Assembly: GCA_035527715.1 (NCBI GenBank) | Contig: DATKZY010000199.1 | Location: 66,962-130,961 of the forward strand | From: DSUN01 sp035527715 | GTDB taxonomy: Bacteria > Planctomycetota > PUPC01 > DSUN01 | Length of the DNA stretch: 64,000 bases | Reading direction: 5' to 3' | Part shown: positions 25,276-34,453 of the stretch, piece after piece | How the letters are laid out: each line of letters starts with the position of its first letter | How positions within the stretch are numbered: position 1 is the stretch's first letter | Notes under the pieces: model-generated | Database searches by the model: none | Told to the model about the DNA's origin: nothing | The model's input: the letters and a program-made list of their open reading frames with translations, nothing else | Made by a program: the position numbers and the translations under genes

Positions 25276-27896
25276 GAAGTATCGTCCTCGTTCTCGGTCT
25301 TCAGCTCTCGCTGTCGGCCCTCGCCGCCGAGAAGGCCACGTTCGCCACGCCGCCAAAGGTTGCGCGGGAGGCTGGCGGCGCCAGGGTGACCTTCGCCGTA
25401 TCCGTCCCCACCGACGTCGAGATCGCCATCCTCGACGCGCAAGGCAAGGTGGTTCGGCACCTGGCCGCCGGGGCGCTCGGCGCTCAGAACCCGCCGCCGG
25501 CCCCCCTGAAGACAGGGCTCGAGCAATCGCTTTCGTGGGACGGCAAGGACGACTTCGGCAAGCCGGCGGCGGGTGCGCCCTTCAAGGTCCGCGTGCGAGC
25601 GGGCACGGGCTTCCGGTTCGGACGCTTCATCGGCGAGGACCCGTGCAACGTCGGCGCCCTGGATTCGCTGGCCACGGACGAGGAGGGCAACGTCTACCTC
25701 ATGGGCTACGGCGGCGAGGCCAACCAGGGGCACATGGTGCTGCGCGCCTTCGACGCCGAGGGCCGCTACCTCCGCGAGCTCCTCCCCTTCCCCGCCAACC
25801 TGCCGCCGGAGGCCGTCAAGGACGTCGCCCGCTGGGACGAGGAGCGGAAGGCCTTTCTCCCCCAGCAGCTCAAGAACCTGAATCCCGACTTCTACGACGG
25901 CAATCGCCACGGCTGCCTCCACGTCGTCTCGGCCTCGGCGAAGAGCGGCGTCCTGCTCACCGACGGCAGCCGCCTGTGCCGCCTCGACCGGCGCGGCGGC
26001 GTGCCCGAGGCGAAGTTCGCCTTCGCCTCGCTCTGGCCGCCGAAGGGCGCCCTCCACAACACCGGCGGCGGGCCGACGCATCTCAAGGCGTCGCCCGACG
26101 GCAAATGCCTCTACCTCTCCGGCCCCTACTCGTCGAAAACCGCCTACGGCCACGTCGCCGACCCGCGCTTCCCGCCGGGACAGGTCTATCGCATGGAGGT
26201 CGGCAAGGGCACGATGGAGCCCTTCGCCAAGCTGCCAACCGTCGGCGAGAACCCGGCCAAGGCCGGCTACGGCTGGATCAGCAAGCACATCTCGCACCCC
26301 ATGCACTACACCGTGCCTCACGGCCCCATCCACGACGTCGCCGTGGACTCGGCGGGCAACGTCTACGTCGCCGACCAGGACAACCAGTGCGTCGCCGTCT
26401 TCGACCCTTCGGGCAAGGGCATGGGCAAGATCCAGGTGCCCTACCCCGACCTCCTGGCCATCCACCCGACCACAGGCGCGCTCTATGTGCTGACGAAGGA
26501 GATCAAGGGCTACCGCCAGTTCAAGAAGTCGCTTGTCAAGTTCTCGGGCTGGAAGGATGCGAAGCAGGTGGCCGTGCTGGAGCTGGGGACAGATCGTGGC
26601 TCGCTACCCCAGATGGCCCTCGCCGCGGGAAAAGACACGACGGTGGTGTGGCTGAGTGGCGTGCGCAGCGGCCTCCTGGCCGTCGAGGACAAGGGCACCG
26701 AGTTCGAGGAGAGGAAGACCGCTTTCGCCCCCCGCCCCGACGTGCCGCGCGACTGGAATCGCCTGGCCGTGGACCACGACCGCAACGAGGTCTACGTGAG
26801 CAACGGCACGACCCGCATCTGGCGCTACGACGGCACGACGGGCGAGGGCGGCGTGCTGAAGAAGGGCGGCAAGGAGTTCCTCGCCAATGACCTGGCCGTG
26901 GGCTACGACGGCAGCCTCTACGTCCGCGTGAGCGGCAAGTGGGACGGCTCGGCCGCCGACTACAGCGGCCCGTTCTGGCGGCTCAACCGCGACCTCGACC
27001 CCGTGCCGTTCGGCGGCGCAGGCAGCCACGTCCTCAGCCCCTACATCTACAGCCGCTACGGCATCGGCTTCGCCGAGCGCGGCATCGGCGTCGGCCCGAA
27101 GGGAGAGTCCTACCTGTCTTTCATGTACAAGTGGGTCGCCTACGCCATCGCCGGCTTCGGCCCCGACGGCAAGCCGATGCCCGGCAAGTATCTCAAGGGC
27201 CAGTTCCCTGGCAAGGGCAAGTATCCCGAGGGGCTCGACGGCGCAGTCATCGGCCCGCTGCCGCAGGCCAACGGCGGCATCCGCGTGGACCTGGCGGGGA
27301 ACATCTATGTCGGGGTCCTCCACTGGCCGAAGGACACCCCGCTGCCGGCCGGCTTCAAGATGGACAGGATGTGGTCGGACACCGTGGGCTGCGTCGTCAA
27401 GTTCCGGCCCGACGAGGGCGGCGAGATGCTGGGCGACGACGGCCAGCAGCGGGCCGAGGGCTTCCGCGGCGTCGTCGCCACGTATCCCGGCCTGGCGCCC
27501 TTCAGCAAGGCGGGCCTCGGCGGCAACACCTGCTGCGTGTGCCGCGGGCCGAGGTTCGACGTTGACCGCTACGGCCGCCTGGCGCTCCCCAACGCCGTCA
27601 CCTGCTCCGTCCTCCTCTACGACAACGCGGGCAACCGCCTCGCCCAGATCGGCCGCTACGGCAACTTCGACTCCCAGTTCATCCCTCCTGTGGGCGGGGG
27701 CTCTGTCCCCCGCGACCCTGTAGGCGGGGCGTCCCTGCCCCGCGTGGCCGTTCCGGCCATCCCCCTCGCCTGGCCCACGGGCGCGGGATTCAGCGAGGAC
27801 CACCTCTACATCAACGACACCTACGCCCGCCGCGTCGTCCGCGTCGCCAAGGTGTTTGCCGCCGAGGCCCTTTGCCCCTGGGAGCCAGCGCGATGA
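25272..27896 (+). CDS. Secreted FlgD-Ig/NHL protein with CxC motif, paralogue 4
   Basis: 874 aa from GTG 25272, which overlaps the preceding stop (GTGA) and has GAGGAAGAGGAG upstream. Signal peptide SIVLVLGLQLSLSALAAE. FlgD-like Ig domain with DVEIAILDAQGKVVRHLAAG and LSWDGKDDFGKPAAG. Propeller blades include DVAVDSAGNVYVADQDNQCVAVF and RVDLAGNIYVGVL. Signature NTCCVCRGPRFDVDRYGR; ends FAAEALCPWEPAR. Residues about 806-824 (PPVGGGSVPRDPVGGASLPR) derive from a GC-rich repeat at 27687-27743 that the sibling proteins lack, inserted just after the conserved YGNFDSQ. Role unknown. Confidence 0.75.
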   Translation: MRSIVLVLGLQLSLSALAAEKATFATPPKVAREAGGARVTFAVSVPTDVEIAILDAQGKVVRHLAAGALGAQNPPPAPLKTGLEQSLSWDGKDDFGKPAAGAPFKVRVRAGTGFRFGRFIGEDPCNVGALDSLATDEEGNVYLMGYGGEANQGHMVLRAFDAEGRYLRELLPFPANLPPEAVKDVARWDEERKAFLPQQLKNLNPDFYDGNRHGCLHVVSASAKSGVLLTDGSRLCRLDRRGGVPEAKFAFASLWPPKGALHNTGGGPTHLKASPDGKCLYLSGPYSSKTAYGHVADPRFPPGQVYRMEVGKGTMEPFAKLPTVGENPAKAGYGWISKHISHPMHYTVPHGPIHDVAVDSAGNVYVADQDNQCVAVFDPSGKGMGKIQVPYPDLLAIHPTTGALYVLTKEIKGYRQFKKSLVKFSGWKDAKQVAVLELGTDRGSLPQMALAAGKDTTVVWLSGVRSGLLAVEDKGTEFEERKTAFAPRPDVPRDWNRLAVDHDRNEVYVSNGTTRIWRYDGTTGEGGVLKKGGKEFLANDLAVGYDGSLYVRVSGKWDGSAADYSGPFWRLNRDLDPVPFGGAGSHVLSPYIYSRYGIGFAERGIGVGPKGESYLSFMYKWVAYAIAGFGPDGKPMPGKYLKGQFPGKGKYPEGLDGAVIGPLPQANGGIRVDLAGNIYVGVLHWPKDTPLPAGFKMDRMWSDTVGCVVKFRPDEGGEMLGDDGQQRAEGFRGVVATYPGLAPFSKAGLGGNTCCVCRGPRFDVDRYGRLALPNAVTCSVLLYDNAGNRLAQIGRYGNFDSQFIPPVGGGSVPRDPVGGASLPRVAVPAIPLAWPTGAGFSEDHLYINDTYARRVVRVAKVFAAEALCPWEPAR
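27687..27743. repeat. Tandem GC-rich hairpin repeat inside a coding sequence
   Basis: Two consecutive units of about 29 bases, CCTGTGGGCGGGGGC..CCCCCGCG and CCTGTAGGCGGGGC..GCCCCGCG, each a small G/C palindrome. They keep the reading frame of paralogue 4. Confidence 0.7.
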
Positions 27897-30430
27897 AGCA
27901 AGCAGTCTTCGGTTTCGTCCTCTCCATTGCTCTCTGCGCCCTGGGCGGCGAGGCGCTGACCTTCTCCACGCCACCCAGGGCGACCAGGCAGCAGGACGGC
28001 GCGGTCGTGTCCTTCGCCGTCTCCGCGCCCACGGATGTCGAGGTGGCGATCCTCGACGCCAAGGGCAAGGTGGTGCGCCACCTCGCCGCGGGCGCCCTCG
28101 GCGGCGAGAGCCCGCCCCCGCCGCCCCTCAAGCCAGGGCTTGCACAGGCGGTCGCCTGGGACGGCAAGGACGACCTCGGCGAGCCGGCCCGCGGCGGCCC
28201 GTTCCAGGCACGGGTGCGGGCGGGGATGAGCGTGGCCTTCGGCCGGATGATCGGCGGCAGCCCCTACACGGGCAGCGTGGACCAGATGCCCTACCGCGCG
28301 CCCGTCAACGGCCTCGCCGTGGACGCCGAGGGCAATCTCTACGTCAAGATGCAGTCGTCCATCGGCAGCCACGGCAACTCGGGCCGCTGGCCATGGCACG
28401 TCCGCAAGTTCGACAAGACGGGGAAGTATCTGGTGACCCTCCTGCCCTACCCGCCCTCGACCGACCCCGCGAAGGCGACCGGCTTCCGACTCCTCGACAC
28501 CGGCGACGGAGGGCTCACGCCCGCGAACGAGAACAGCCTGTACCCGGTCTTCTACGTCTTCGGCAACGAGGTCGTCAACCGCCTGGTGGACGGCGCGCTG
28601 GTCTTCGTCCACAGCGAGCGACGGCAGCTCAACTTCTTCAAGCTCGACGGCTCGAACGCCCTACGAACCGTCACGATGTGGCCGCCGGAGGCCAAGCTCA
28701 ACTGCCCCCGCTGGCTCGACATCCAGGTGGCCTTCTCGCCCGACGGCCGCACCGCCTACTACTCGAACGTCGCCGGCACCGCCTACGATGGCAAGACGCC
28801 AGCCGACGTCGATCCCAAGTGGCCGCAAGGCCGAATCTACCGGCAGGACATCCAGGCCGGCACGCCGCCCGAGCGCTTCTTCGACCTGGAGCTGCCCGAC
28901 TGGGGGGCCGCCAAGTACTGGATGCCCAGCGCCTGGGACAAGAAGACCGCCGCCGCAGGCATCGCGGTGGACGCGAAGGGCAACGTGCTCGTGTGCGACC
29001 TCGTGAACCAGCAGGTCGTCGAGCTGAGTCCCGAGGGCAAGAAGCTGAGCGCCACGAGTGTGCCCTGGCCCGACAAGGTGATGGTGCACCCGAGGACGGG
29101 CGACCTCTACATCATCTCGCGGGGGGTCTCCCGCGGCTACCTGCCCCCGGCGAAGCTCTCGAAGATCGCCGGACGCGGCGCGCAGGCCAAGGTCGTGGCC
29201 GAGCTGTCGCTCAGCGGCACCGTCGGCGGCTCCTTCGCCCTCGACACGAGCGCCGCCGGTGCCCGCGAAGCGGGCGCTGTCCTGTGGCTCGCCGGCACGA
29301 CGGCCTCCGACACCAAGCTCCTGCGCGTCGAAGACCGCGGTGAACGCTTCGAGATCACCGACGACCAGCTCCTGAACCGCGATAGGAACGCCATCGAGTT
29401 CCTCGGCTACATGGACGTGGACGCGGAAGCGGAACTGGTCTACGTGACGGGCTCGCGGAACCTGGTGTGGCGGTACCAGGGCGACACGGGCGAGGGGGGG
29501 CTCGTGAAAATCAAGGCGGTGGACCTGGCGGTCGGCCCGGGCGGGATGGTCTACGCCTGGGGCACGGGCGGCTACGCCGGCCCCGTGGTCCGCTACACCC
29601 GCGACCTCGAGCCGGCGCCCCTCGAGGCCACGGGCAAGCACACCTACGGCTCGCTCTACGGCCGGGCGGGCCGCGGGTGCAGCGTGTGCGGGCTCGACGT
29701 GGATGCCCGCGGCCGCGTGTTCGCCACCTGGGGCACCAACGACTGCCACGTCGTCGCCTACGACGCCGCCGGCCAGCCCCTCCCCACCGAGCGCACGGTG
29801 ACGCGGGGCGAGGGCGAGCACAAGGGCGAGGCCCCCGCCCTCATCACCGGCGTCTCGGGCTACGGCGGCAGCATCCGCGTGGACCTCGCCGGCAACCTCT
29901 ATCTCGTGCAGGCAGGCCTCCCGAAGGGGTTCACCCCGCCGCGCGGCTACGAGAAGGACGAGGCGTATCGGCAGGCCGTCGGCACCATTCTGAAGTTCGG
30001 CCCCAAGGGCGGCGAGCGCTCGAAGGCGGAGGACGCCGTCATGGGGTTCAGTGGCGTGCAGGCCGTCTACCCCGGCTGCGGGCCGATCAGCCGCTGGCGC
30101 TGCGACGGCTCCTGCGCCTGCACCAAACCACGGTTCGACGTGGACCCCTTCGGCCGCCTCTACATCCCCAACGCTATCACCTTCCAGGTCTCGGTGCGCG
30201 ACAACGCGGGGAACGAGATCGCCCGCTTCGGCGCCTATGGGAACTTCGACGCCCAGGGGCCGAAGAGCAAGGAGCCGAAGCCCGACATCCCTCTCGGCTG
30301 GCCCCTCGCCGTCGGCGCAAGCGACCGCTTCATCTACGTCGGCGATTGCCTCAACCACCGCGTCGTCCGTGTCGCCAAGTCCTTCGCCGCCGAAGCCCTC
30401 TGCCCCATCGCACAGGGAGCGCCCCAGTGA
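27893..30430 (+). CDS. Secreted FlgD-Ig/NHL protein with CxC motif, paralogue 5
   Basis: 845 aa from ATG 27893, overlapping the previous stop (ATGA), with GGAG eight bases upstream. Signal peptide AVFGFVLSIALCALGGE. FlgD-like Ig domain with DVEVAILDAKGKVVRHLAAG and VAWDGKDDLGEPARG. Propeller blades include GLAVDAEGNLYVKM, GIAVDAKGNVLVCDLVNQQVVEL and RVDLAGNLYLVQA. Signature GSCACTKPRFDVDPFGRLYI; ends FAAEALCPIAQGAPQ. It groups with paralogues 4 and 7 by the PPPPPLKPGL wording after the Ig strand. Role unknown. Confidence 0.75.
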   Translation: MKQAVFGFVLSIALCALGGEALTFSTPPRATRQQDGAVVSFAVSAPTDVEVAILDAKGKVVRHLAAGALGGESPPPPPLKPGLAQAVAWDGKDDLGEPARGGPFQARVRAGMSVAFGRMIGGSPYTGSVDQMPYRAPVNGLAVDAEGNLYVKMQSSIGSHGNSGRWPWHVRKFDKTGKYLVTLLPYPPSTDPAKATGFRLLDTGDGGLTPANENSLYPVFYVFGNEVVNRLVDGALVFVHSERRQLNFFKLDGSNALRTVTMWPPEAKLNCPRWLDIQVAFSPDGRTAYYSNVAGTAYDGKTPADVDPKWPQGRIYRQDIQAGTPPERFFDLELPDWGAAKYWMPSAWDKKTAAAGIAVDAKGNVLVCDLVNQQVVELSPEGKKLSATSVPWPDKVMVHPRTGDLYIISRGVSRGYLPPAKLSKIAGRGAQAKVVAELSLSGTVGGSFALDTSAAGAREAGAVLWLAGTTASDTKLLRVEDRGERFEITDDQLLNRDRNAIEFLGYMDVDAEAELVYVTGSRNLVWRYQGDTGEGGLVKIKAVDLAVGPGGMVYAWGTGGYAGPVVRYTRDLEPAPLEATGKHTYGSLYGRAGRGCSVCGLDVDARGRVFATWGTNDCHVVAYDAAGQPLPTERTVTRGEGEHKGEAPALITGVSGYGGSIRVDLAGNLYLVQAGLPKGFTPPRGYEKDEAYRQAVGTILKFGPKGGERSKAEDAVMGFSGVQAVYPGCGPISRWRCDGSCACTKPRFDVDPFGRLYIPNAITFQVSVRDNAGNEIARFGAYGNFDAQGPKSKEPKPDIPLGWPLAVGASDRFIYVGDCLNHRVVRVAKSFAAEALCPIAQGAPQ

Positions 30431-33060
30431 CACACCTCGTCGCCCTCCTCCTCGCCGTCGCCACCGGCCTCTCCTTCGCCGGCGAACTCGCCTTCACCTC
30501 GCCGCCGAAAGCCGCCAGGGACGGCGCCGCGACCAAGGTCGCCTTCGCCCTGTCGGCCCCAACCGACGTCGAGGTGGCGGTTCTCGATGCCAAGGGCAGC
30601 GTCGTTCGCCACCTCGTGGCGGGCGCTCTGGGGCCCAATGCGCCCGCCCCGCTCAAGAAGGACTCCCTCGCCCAGGAAATCGTCTGGGACGGTCTCGACG
30701 ACTTCGGGAAGCCCGCCGCCGGCGGGCCGTTCCGCGTCAGGGCATCCGCCGGAACCAGGCCGAAGCTCGACAAGATCGTCGGCTGGGACGGCAATACCCT
30801 CGGCAGCGCCGTGGTCGGGCTGACAGTCGGCCCGAAGGGCGAGCTGTTCGTCCTCACCTCGGAGGGCTCCCGCGGCCGCTCGACGCTCCGCGTGCTGGAC
30901 CGCGAGGGCAGATACCTTCGCACCCTCGTGCCCTACCCATCGAACCTGCCGAAGGAGCGCACCGAGCCCTTCGGCCAGCTCGAGGTGGAGGGCGAGCGCC
31001 TGCCCATCGTGTTCAACGGCCACGGCGGCAATCTGCTGCCCCTCACGAGCGGCATGAAGAAGCAGAACATGGCCTTCGCGCCCATTGCCGGCAATGGGCT
31101 CCCGAAGGGCTGCCTCCTGATGGCGAGCGCCGTGGGCAGCATCGTCGAGCACGGCCCCCCCCGCCATCTCCTGGCTCTGGCGCCGGACGGGGGCGCGCCA
31201 AGGGACATGGCTTTCGTTGGCCCCCAGATCCGCCAGCCCGTCGGCTTCATGGGCGGCGCGGGCGAAGGGTCCAGCCGCTTCTTCGATCACCTGGCCATCA
31301 GCCCCGATGGCGAGTGGATCTACCTGACGCTGGCAGGCGAAGGCTGGCGCTTCAAGCCCCGCCACGCCGTGTTCCGCCTGAAGTGGACGGATGCCGAATT
31401 GAGCGCGCCCTTCCTCGGCCACGACGAACCCGGCGACGACGACGCTCATTTCAACGACCCCCAGGGCCTCGCCACCGACAAGGCAGGCAACCTCTTCGTG
31501 TGCGACCGCGGCAACAACCGGGTCGTGGCCTTCTCGCCCGATGGCAAGCTCCTGGGCAAGTTCCCCGTCGCCGACCCGGAGCAGATCACCGTTCACCCGC
31601 GCTCCGGCGAGGTCTACGTGGCCTGCCGCAAGGCCGGCAGGATCGTGCCCGACTGCAAGCTCCTCAAGCTCTCCCCCTTCGCTGCGAATCCCCCGCGCGA
31701 GATGGCCGCGTTGGAGATCAGCAACCTCGACCTCATCGCACTCGACCCCGAGGCCACCCCGCCTCGGCTCTGGGCCTACGCCGGCGCGCTGCGGACAGGC
31801 ACGAGCCGCGACCGCTACAGCCGCCCCGAGCTGCGCCCCGTCGAGGACCGGGGCATCTCGCTCGAGCTGGGCGCACCAGTGAGCAACACGAACGGCCTGA
31901 GCTTCCCGACGTTCTTCGCGGTGGACGTGGAGCGGAATCGAATCCTCATTGACGACTCGTTCGCGAGCAGCCTGCCCCTGATGGCCCTCGACCTGGGGTC
32001 GGGGAAGAAGACGCCATTCGTCCGGGGCACCGCCGTCGCCCTCGACCGAGCGGGGAATGTCTACGTCGCCGACGGCTACGACTCGAACACGATCTCGCGC
32101 TACGACCCGTCGGGGAAGCCGCTGCCCTTCGCCTCGGCCAATTCCCACAAGCTGCCCGTCGGCAAGTACCGCGCCTACGGCCCCGACCTGGGCCTGCGCG
32201 GCCTGTGCGTGGGGCACAACGGCGACATCTATCTCATCCGCTCCCACAACTACGGCCTCGAGGACGGCGCGGCCGCACGCCTCGACGTCTACGGGCCCGA
32301 CGGCGCCCGCAAGCGCACGCTCGTGGACGGCCTCGGCCACGGCGATTGCGGCCTGGGCGTGGACCCGCGCGGCAACGTGTTCCTCGGCTGCAACCTGAAG
32401 ACGAAGGAGCAGCCCTTCCCCCCCGAGTTCATGGGCAAGGTGCCCCAGGAGCCCTGGGTCTGGTGGCGCAAGGGGAAGCGCGAAGTGCCCTGGTGCTACC
32501 CCTACGCCAACGCCTATCTGTACCACTGGGGCGCGGTGCTCAAGTTCGGCCCCGACGGCGGCACCCTCTACGGCCACGCCCCCAACGGCTCGAAGACCCC
32601 GCCCCCCGCCTCCCTGCTGCTGGCGGCGGCGCCGCCCGACGCCCTGTCGCTCTGGTCCGGCTACCTCGCCAGGGAGATCAAGGTCAAGGGCGCCCTCTGG
32701 CGCCACGCGGGCTACGGCATCGTGCCCACCTCGGACGTGAATTGGGGCGACCCGGCCTGCATGTGCATGGTGAGCCAGTTGGCCGTGGACGACTACGGGC
32801 GGGTCTTCGCTCCCAACGTGTTCCGGTTCTGCGTGGAGTTGCTCGACACGAACGGGAACCTGCTCGGCCGCATCGGCCACTATGGGAACGCCGACAGCGC
32901 CGGCCCGGACAGCAGGGTGCCGGAGCCCGAGATCGCCTTCGCCTGGCCCGCCTTCGCGTCGGCGGGCGGCGAGAAGCTGTACGTGTGCGACTCGGTGAAT
33001 CGCCGCGTCGTCGTCGTGCGCTTCGACCACGCGGCGACGGCGGAGTGCCCGCTGCCGTGA
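30427..33060 (+). CDS. Secreted FlgD-Ig/NHL protein with CxC motif, paralogue 6
   Basis: 877 aa from GTG 30427, overlapping the previous stop (GTGA), with GGGAG upstream. Signal peptide LVALLLAVATGLSFAGE. FlgD-like Ig domain with DVEVAVLDAKGSVVRHLVAG and IVWDGLDDFGKPAAG. Propeller blades include DPQGLATDKAGNLFVCDRGNNRVVAF and AVALDRAGNVYVADGYD. The signature has drifted: PACMCMVSQLAVDDYGR keeps CxC and VD but loses RFD. Ends ATAECPLP. Last gene of the operon; ten bases separate it from a convergent gene, leaving little room for a terminator. Role unknown. Confidence 0.75.
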   Translation: MTHLVALLLAVATGLSFAGELAFTSPPKAARDGAATKVAFALSAPTDVEVAVLDAKGSVVRHLVAGALGPNAPAPLKKDSLAQEIVWDGLDDFGKPAAGGPFRVRASAGTRPKLDKIVGWDGNTLGSAVVGLTVGPKGELFVLTSEGSRGRSTLRVLDREGRYLRTLVPYPSNLPKERTEPFGQLEVEGERLPIVFNGHGGNLLPLTSGMKKQNMAFAPIAGNGLPKGCLLMASAVGSIVEHGPPRHLLALAPDGGAPRDMAFVGPQIRQPVGFMGGAGEGSSRFFDHLAISPDGEWIYLTLAGEGWRFKPRHAVFRLKWTDAELSAPFLGHDEPGDDDAHFNDPQGLATDKAGNLFVCDRGNNRVVAFSPDGKLLGKFPVADPEQITVHPRSGEVYVACRKAGRIVPDCKLLKLSPFAANPPREMAALEISNLDLIALDPEATPPRLWAYAGALRTGTSRDRYSRPELRPVEDRGISLELGAPVSNTNGLSFPTFFAVDVERNRILIDDSFASSLPLMALDLGSGKKTPFVRGTAVALDRAGNVYVADGYDSNTISRYDPSGKPLPFASANSHKLPVGKYRAYGPDLGLRGLCVGHNGDIYLIRSHNYGLEDGAAARLDVYGPDGARKRTLVDGLGHGDCGLGVDPRGNVFLGCNLKTKEQPFPPEFMGKVPQEPWVWWRKGKREVPWCYPYANAYLYHWGAVLKFGPDGGTLYGHAPNGSKTPPPASLLLAAAPPDALSLWSGYLAREIKVKGALWRHAGYGIVPTSDVNWGDPACMCMVSQLAVDDYGRVFAPNVFRFCVELLDTNGNLLGRIGHYGNADSAGPDSRVPEPEIAFAWPAFASAGGEKLYVCDSVNRRVVVVRFDHAATAECPLP

Positions 33061-33070
33061 GGCCCCTGGC

Positions 33071-33802
33071 TCAACCGTCCGCCTCCTCCGAGGCCAGGTT
33101 GGCCCGCAGGTCGGCCACGCAGAGGTCACAGAAGGGGGGGCCGGCGAGGCGAAGGTCGGTGAGCCGTTCCAGGTCCTCGGGCACGTGGGTGCAGGCGCCG
33201 AGCAGGCAGGGGTTCGTGCAGGCGAGCCGAGGGGTAAGCTCCAGGGCCTCGCTGCGCATCGCGGGCGCGCCGAACAGGTGGGCCATCTCGCGCATCGCCA
33301 GGGTCTTCAGCAGGCTGTACGACACGCGGTCCAGCGCGGCGATGTCGTGCATCGAGATGACCGCGGCCACCCCGACCAGGGCGCAGCCGGGCGTGGCCGC
33401 GAGGCCGAAGTGCTCCTCCTCGGCGGGGTCGAACACCGGCTGGTCAACGAGGAGGACGTCGTAGTGGTCGCCCAGGGCGTCCTCGCGACGCCAGGGCTCG
33501 TCGCGGAACGCGGCGAGCAGGGCCTGGCCATCCACGCGGCGACGGCGGGCCTCCCGCGCGTGCTCGATGTACCACTTCACGCTCAGGTAGGGCACCATGT
33601 AGCCCTGCTCATCCATGTAGGCGGGGTGGCGCCACGCGCCATAGTCGGTCACGGGCGGCAGCCACTCGCGCCCCACGGTCACGAAGATGTCGCACAGGGC
33701 GTCGTACACCGCCAGCCGATCGGGGCGATAGGGCCGCTCGTCGAGCAGATTGATGGGCTTGAGGAACTTCACCGCTGCCACAGCGCAAACCCGCCTTGCC
33801 AT
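33071..33802 (-). CDS. Archaemetzincin-like protein with altered zinc site
   Basis: 243 aa, cytoplasmic, no signal peptide. The order of elements follows archaemetzincins (peptidase family M54): DVLLVDQPVFDP strand, GVAAVISMHDI, then the active-site helix LAMREMAHLFGAP, then cysteines C195, C199, C204, C225 and C228 like the family's second zinc cluster. The catalytic motif should read HExxHxxGxxH/D; here it is R171-E172-M-A-H175-L-F-G178, with Ala at 181, so two of three zinc ligands are missing. Probably not an active protease, or it works differently. Encoded convergently with the big operon and divergently from the HEAT gene. The family match is by motif layout only. Confidence 0.55.
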   Translation of the reverse strand: MARRVCAVAAVKFLKPINLLDERPYRPDRLAVYDALCDIFVTVGREWLPPVTDYGAWRHPAYMDEQGYMVPYLSVKWYIEHAREARRRRVDGQALLAAFRDEPWRREDALGDHYDVLLVDQPVFDPAEEEHFGLAATPGCALVGVAAVISMHDIAALDRVSYSLLKTLAMREMAHLFGAPAMRSEALELTPRLACTNPCLLGACTHVPEDLERLTDLRLAGPPFCDLCVADLRANLASEEADG

Positions 33803-33823
33803 GAGGCCAGAATGGGCTATACT
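33796..33823 (+). promoter_or_regulatory. Sigma70-like promoter for HEAT-repeat gene
   Basis: TTGCCA (33796-33801), 16 bases, TATACT (33818-33823). The -10 region CTATACTATAG is nearly palindromic and offers TATAGT to the minus strand, so it may serve the divergent archaemetzincin-like gene too. Predicted transcription start near 33831 supports ATG 33865. Confidence 0.45.
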
Positions 33824-33864
33824 ATAGGCAGATGCCTCGTCGCCGGCCAGGAGAGAGAGGACCC

Positions 33865-34431
33865 ATGCAACTGAGCATGAACTTCAGGACGACGGTGGCC
33901 CTGGCGCTCCTGGGCGCCGGGGGATACTACGTGTACGGCCTGTTCTTCGCCGACATCGAGAGCGGCGACCTGGGCAAGCTGATGCGCGAGCACCGCCACG
34001 CCGAGCCGGCGCGCCAGGCGATCCTCAAGCACCGCATCATGGTCGTCTACAATTCGGCCCGGGACTATGGGATGGTGTTCCGCGCGCTCGATAGCCCGAG
34101 CCCGGCGACCCAGGCGCTCGCCGTCGAGACCCTCACCGAGAAGGTCGAGCGGCGCGCGCTGCCCAAGCTCACCGAGATGCTCGGAGACCCGGACCGCCCC
34201 GAGCTGGTCAAGGAGGCCCTGGCAACTGCCATGGGCACCCTCAGCGTCCACGAGGCCATCCCTCGCCTCGTGGACATGACCGACGTGTCGGAGCCGCCTG
34301 GCGCCCGAGCCGCCGCCCACCATGCGCTCCTGAGGCTCACCGGCGCCGGCGCCCAGGTCAAGCTGGGCGCAGGCACCCGCGAGCAGTGGGACAACTGGCT
34401 GCGAAGCCGCCGCGTCACCGGCGTCCGCTGA
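33865..34431 (+). CDS. Membrane-anchored HEAT-repeat protein
   Basis: 188 aa from ATG 33865 (GGAGAGAGAGG just upstream; the in-frame ATG at 33832 would sit at the predicted transcription start). A single N-terminal membrane segment, TVALALLGAGGYYVYGLFF (about 9-27), is followed by a basic/acidic linker and two to three helical HEAT-like repeats: TQALAVETLTEKVERRALPKL, ELVKEALATAMGTLSVHEAIPRL, ARAAAHHALLRLTGAG. HEAT repeats bind proteins; the partner is unknown. Its 3' end faces the next gene with 22 bases between. Confidence 0.65.
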   Translation: MQLSMNFRTTVALALLGAGGYYVYGLFFADIESGDLGKLMREHRHAEPARQAILKHRIMVVYNSARDYGMVFRALDSPSPATQALAVETLTEKVERRALPKLTEMLGDPDRPELVKEALATAMGTLSVHEAIPRLVDMTDVSEPPGARAAAHHALLRLTGAGAQVKLGAGTREQWDNWLRSRRVTGVR

Positions 34432-34453
34432 GCGCCCCTGCCCCATCGTGCCG

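Noticed and set aside
3424..33129. Very long open frames antisense to the operon (for example 3424-6180, 8524-11100, 19831-22779 and 30334-33129, each over 850 codons)
   Set aside because: They mirror plus-strand genes that have signal peptides, ribosome sites and clear domains; translations are low-complexity A/R/G/V-rich and match no family. High GC removes stops from the antisense frames.
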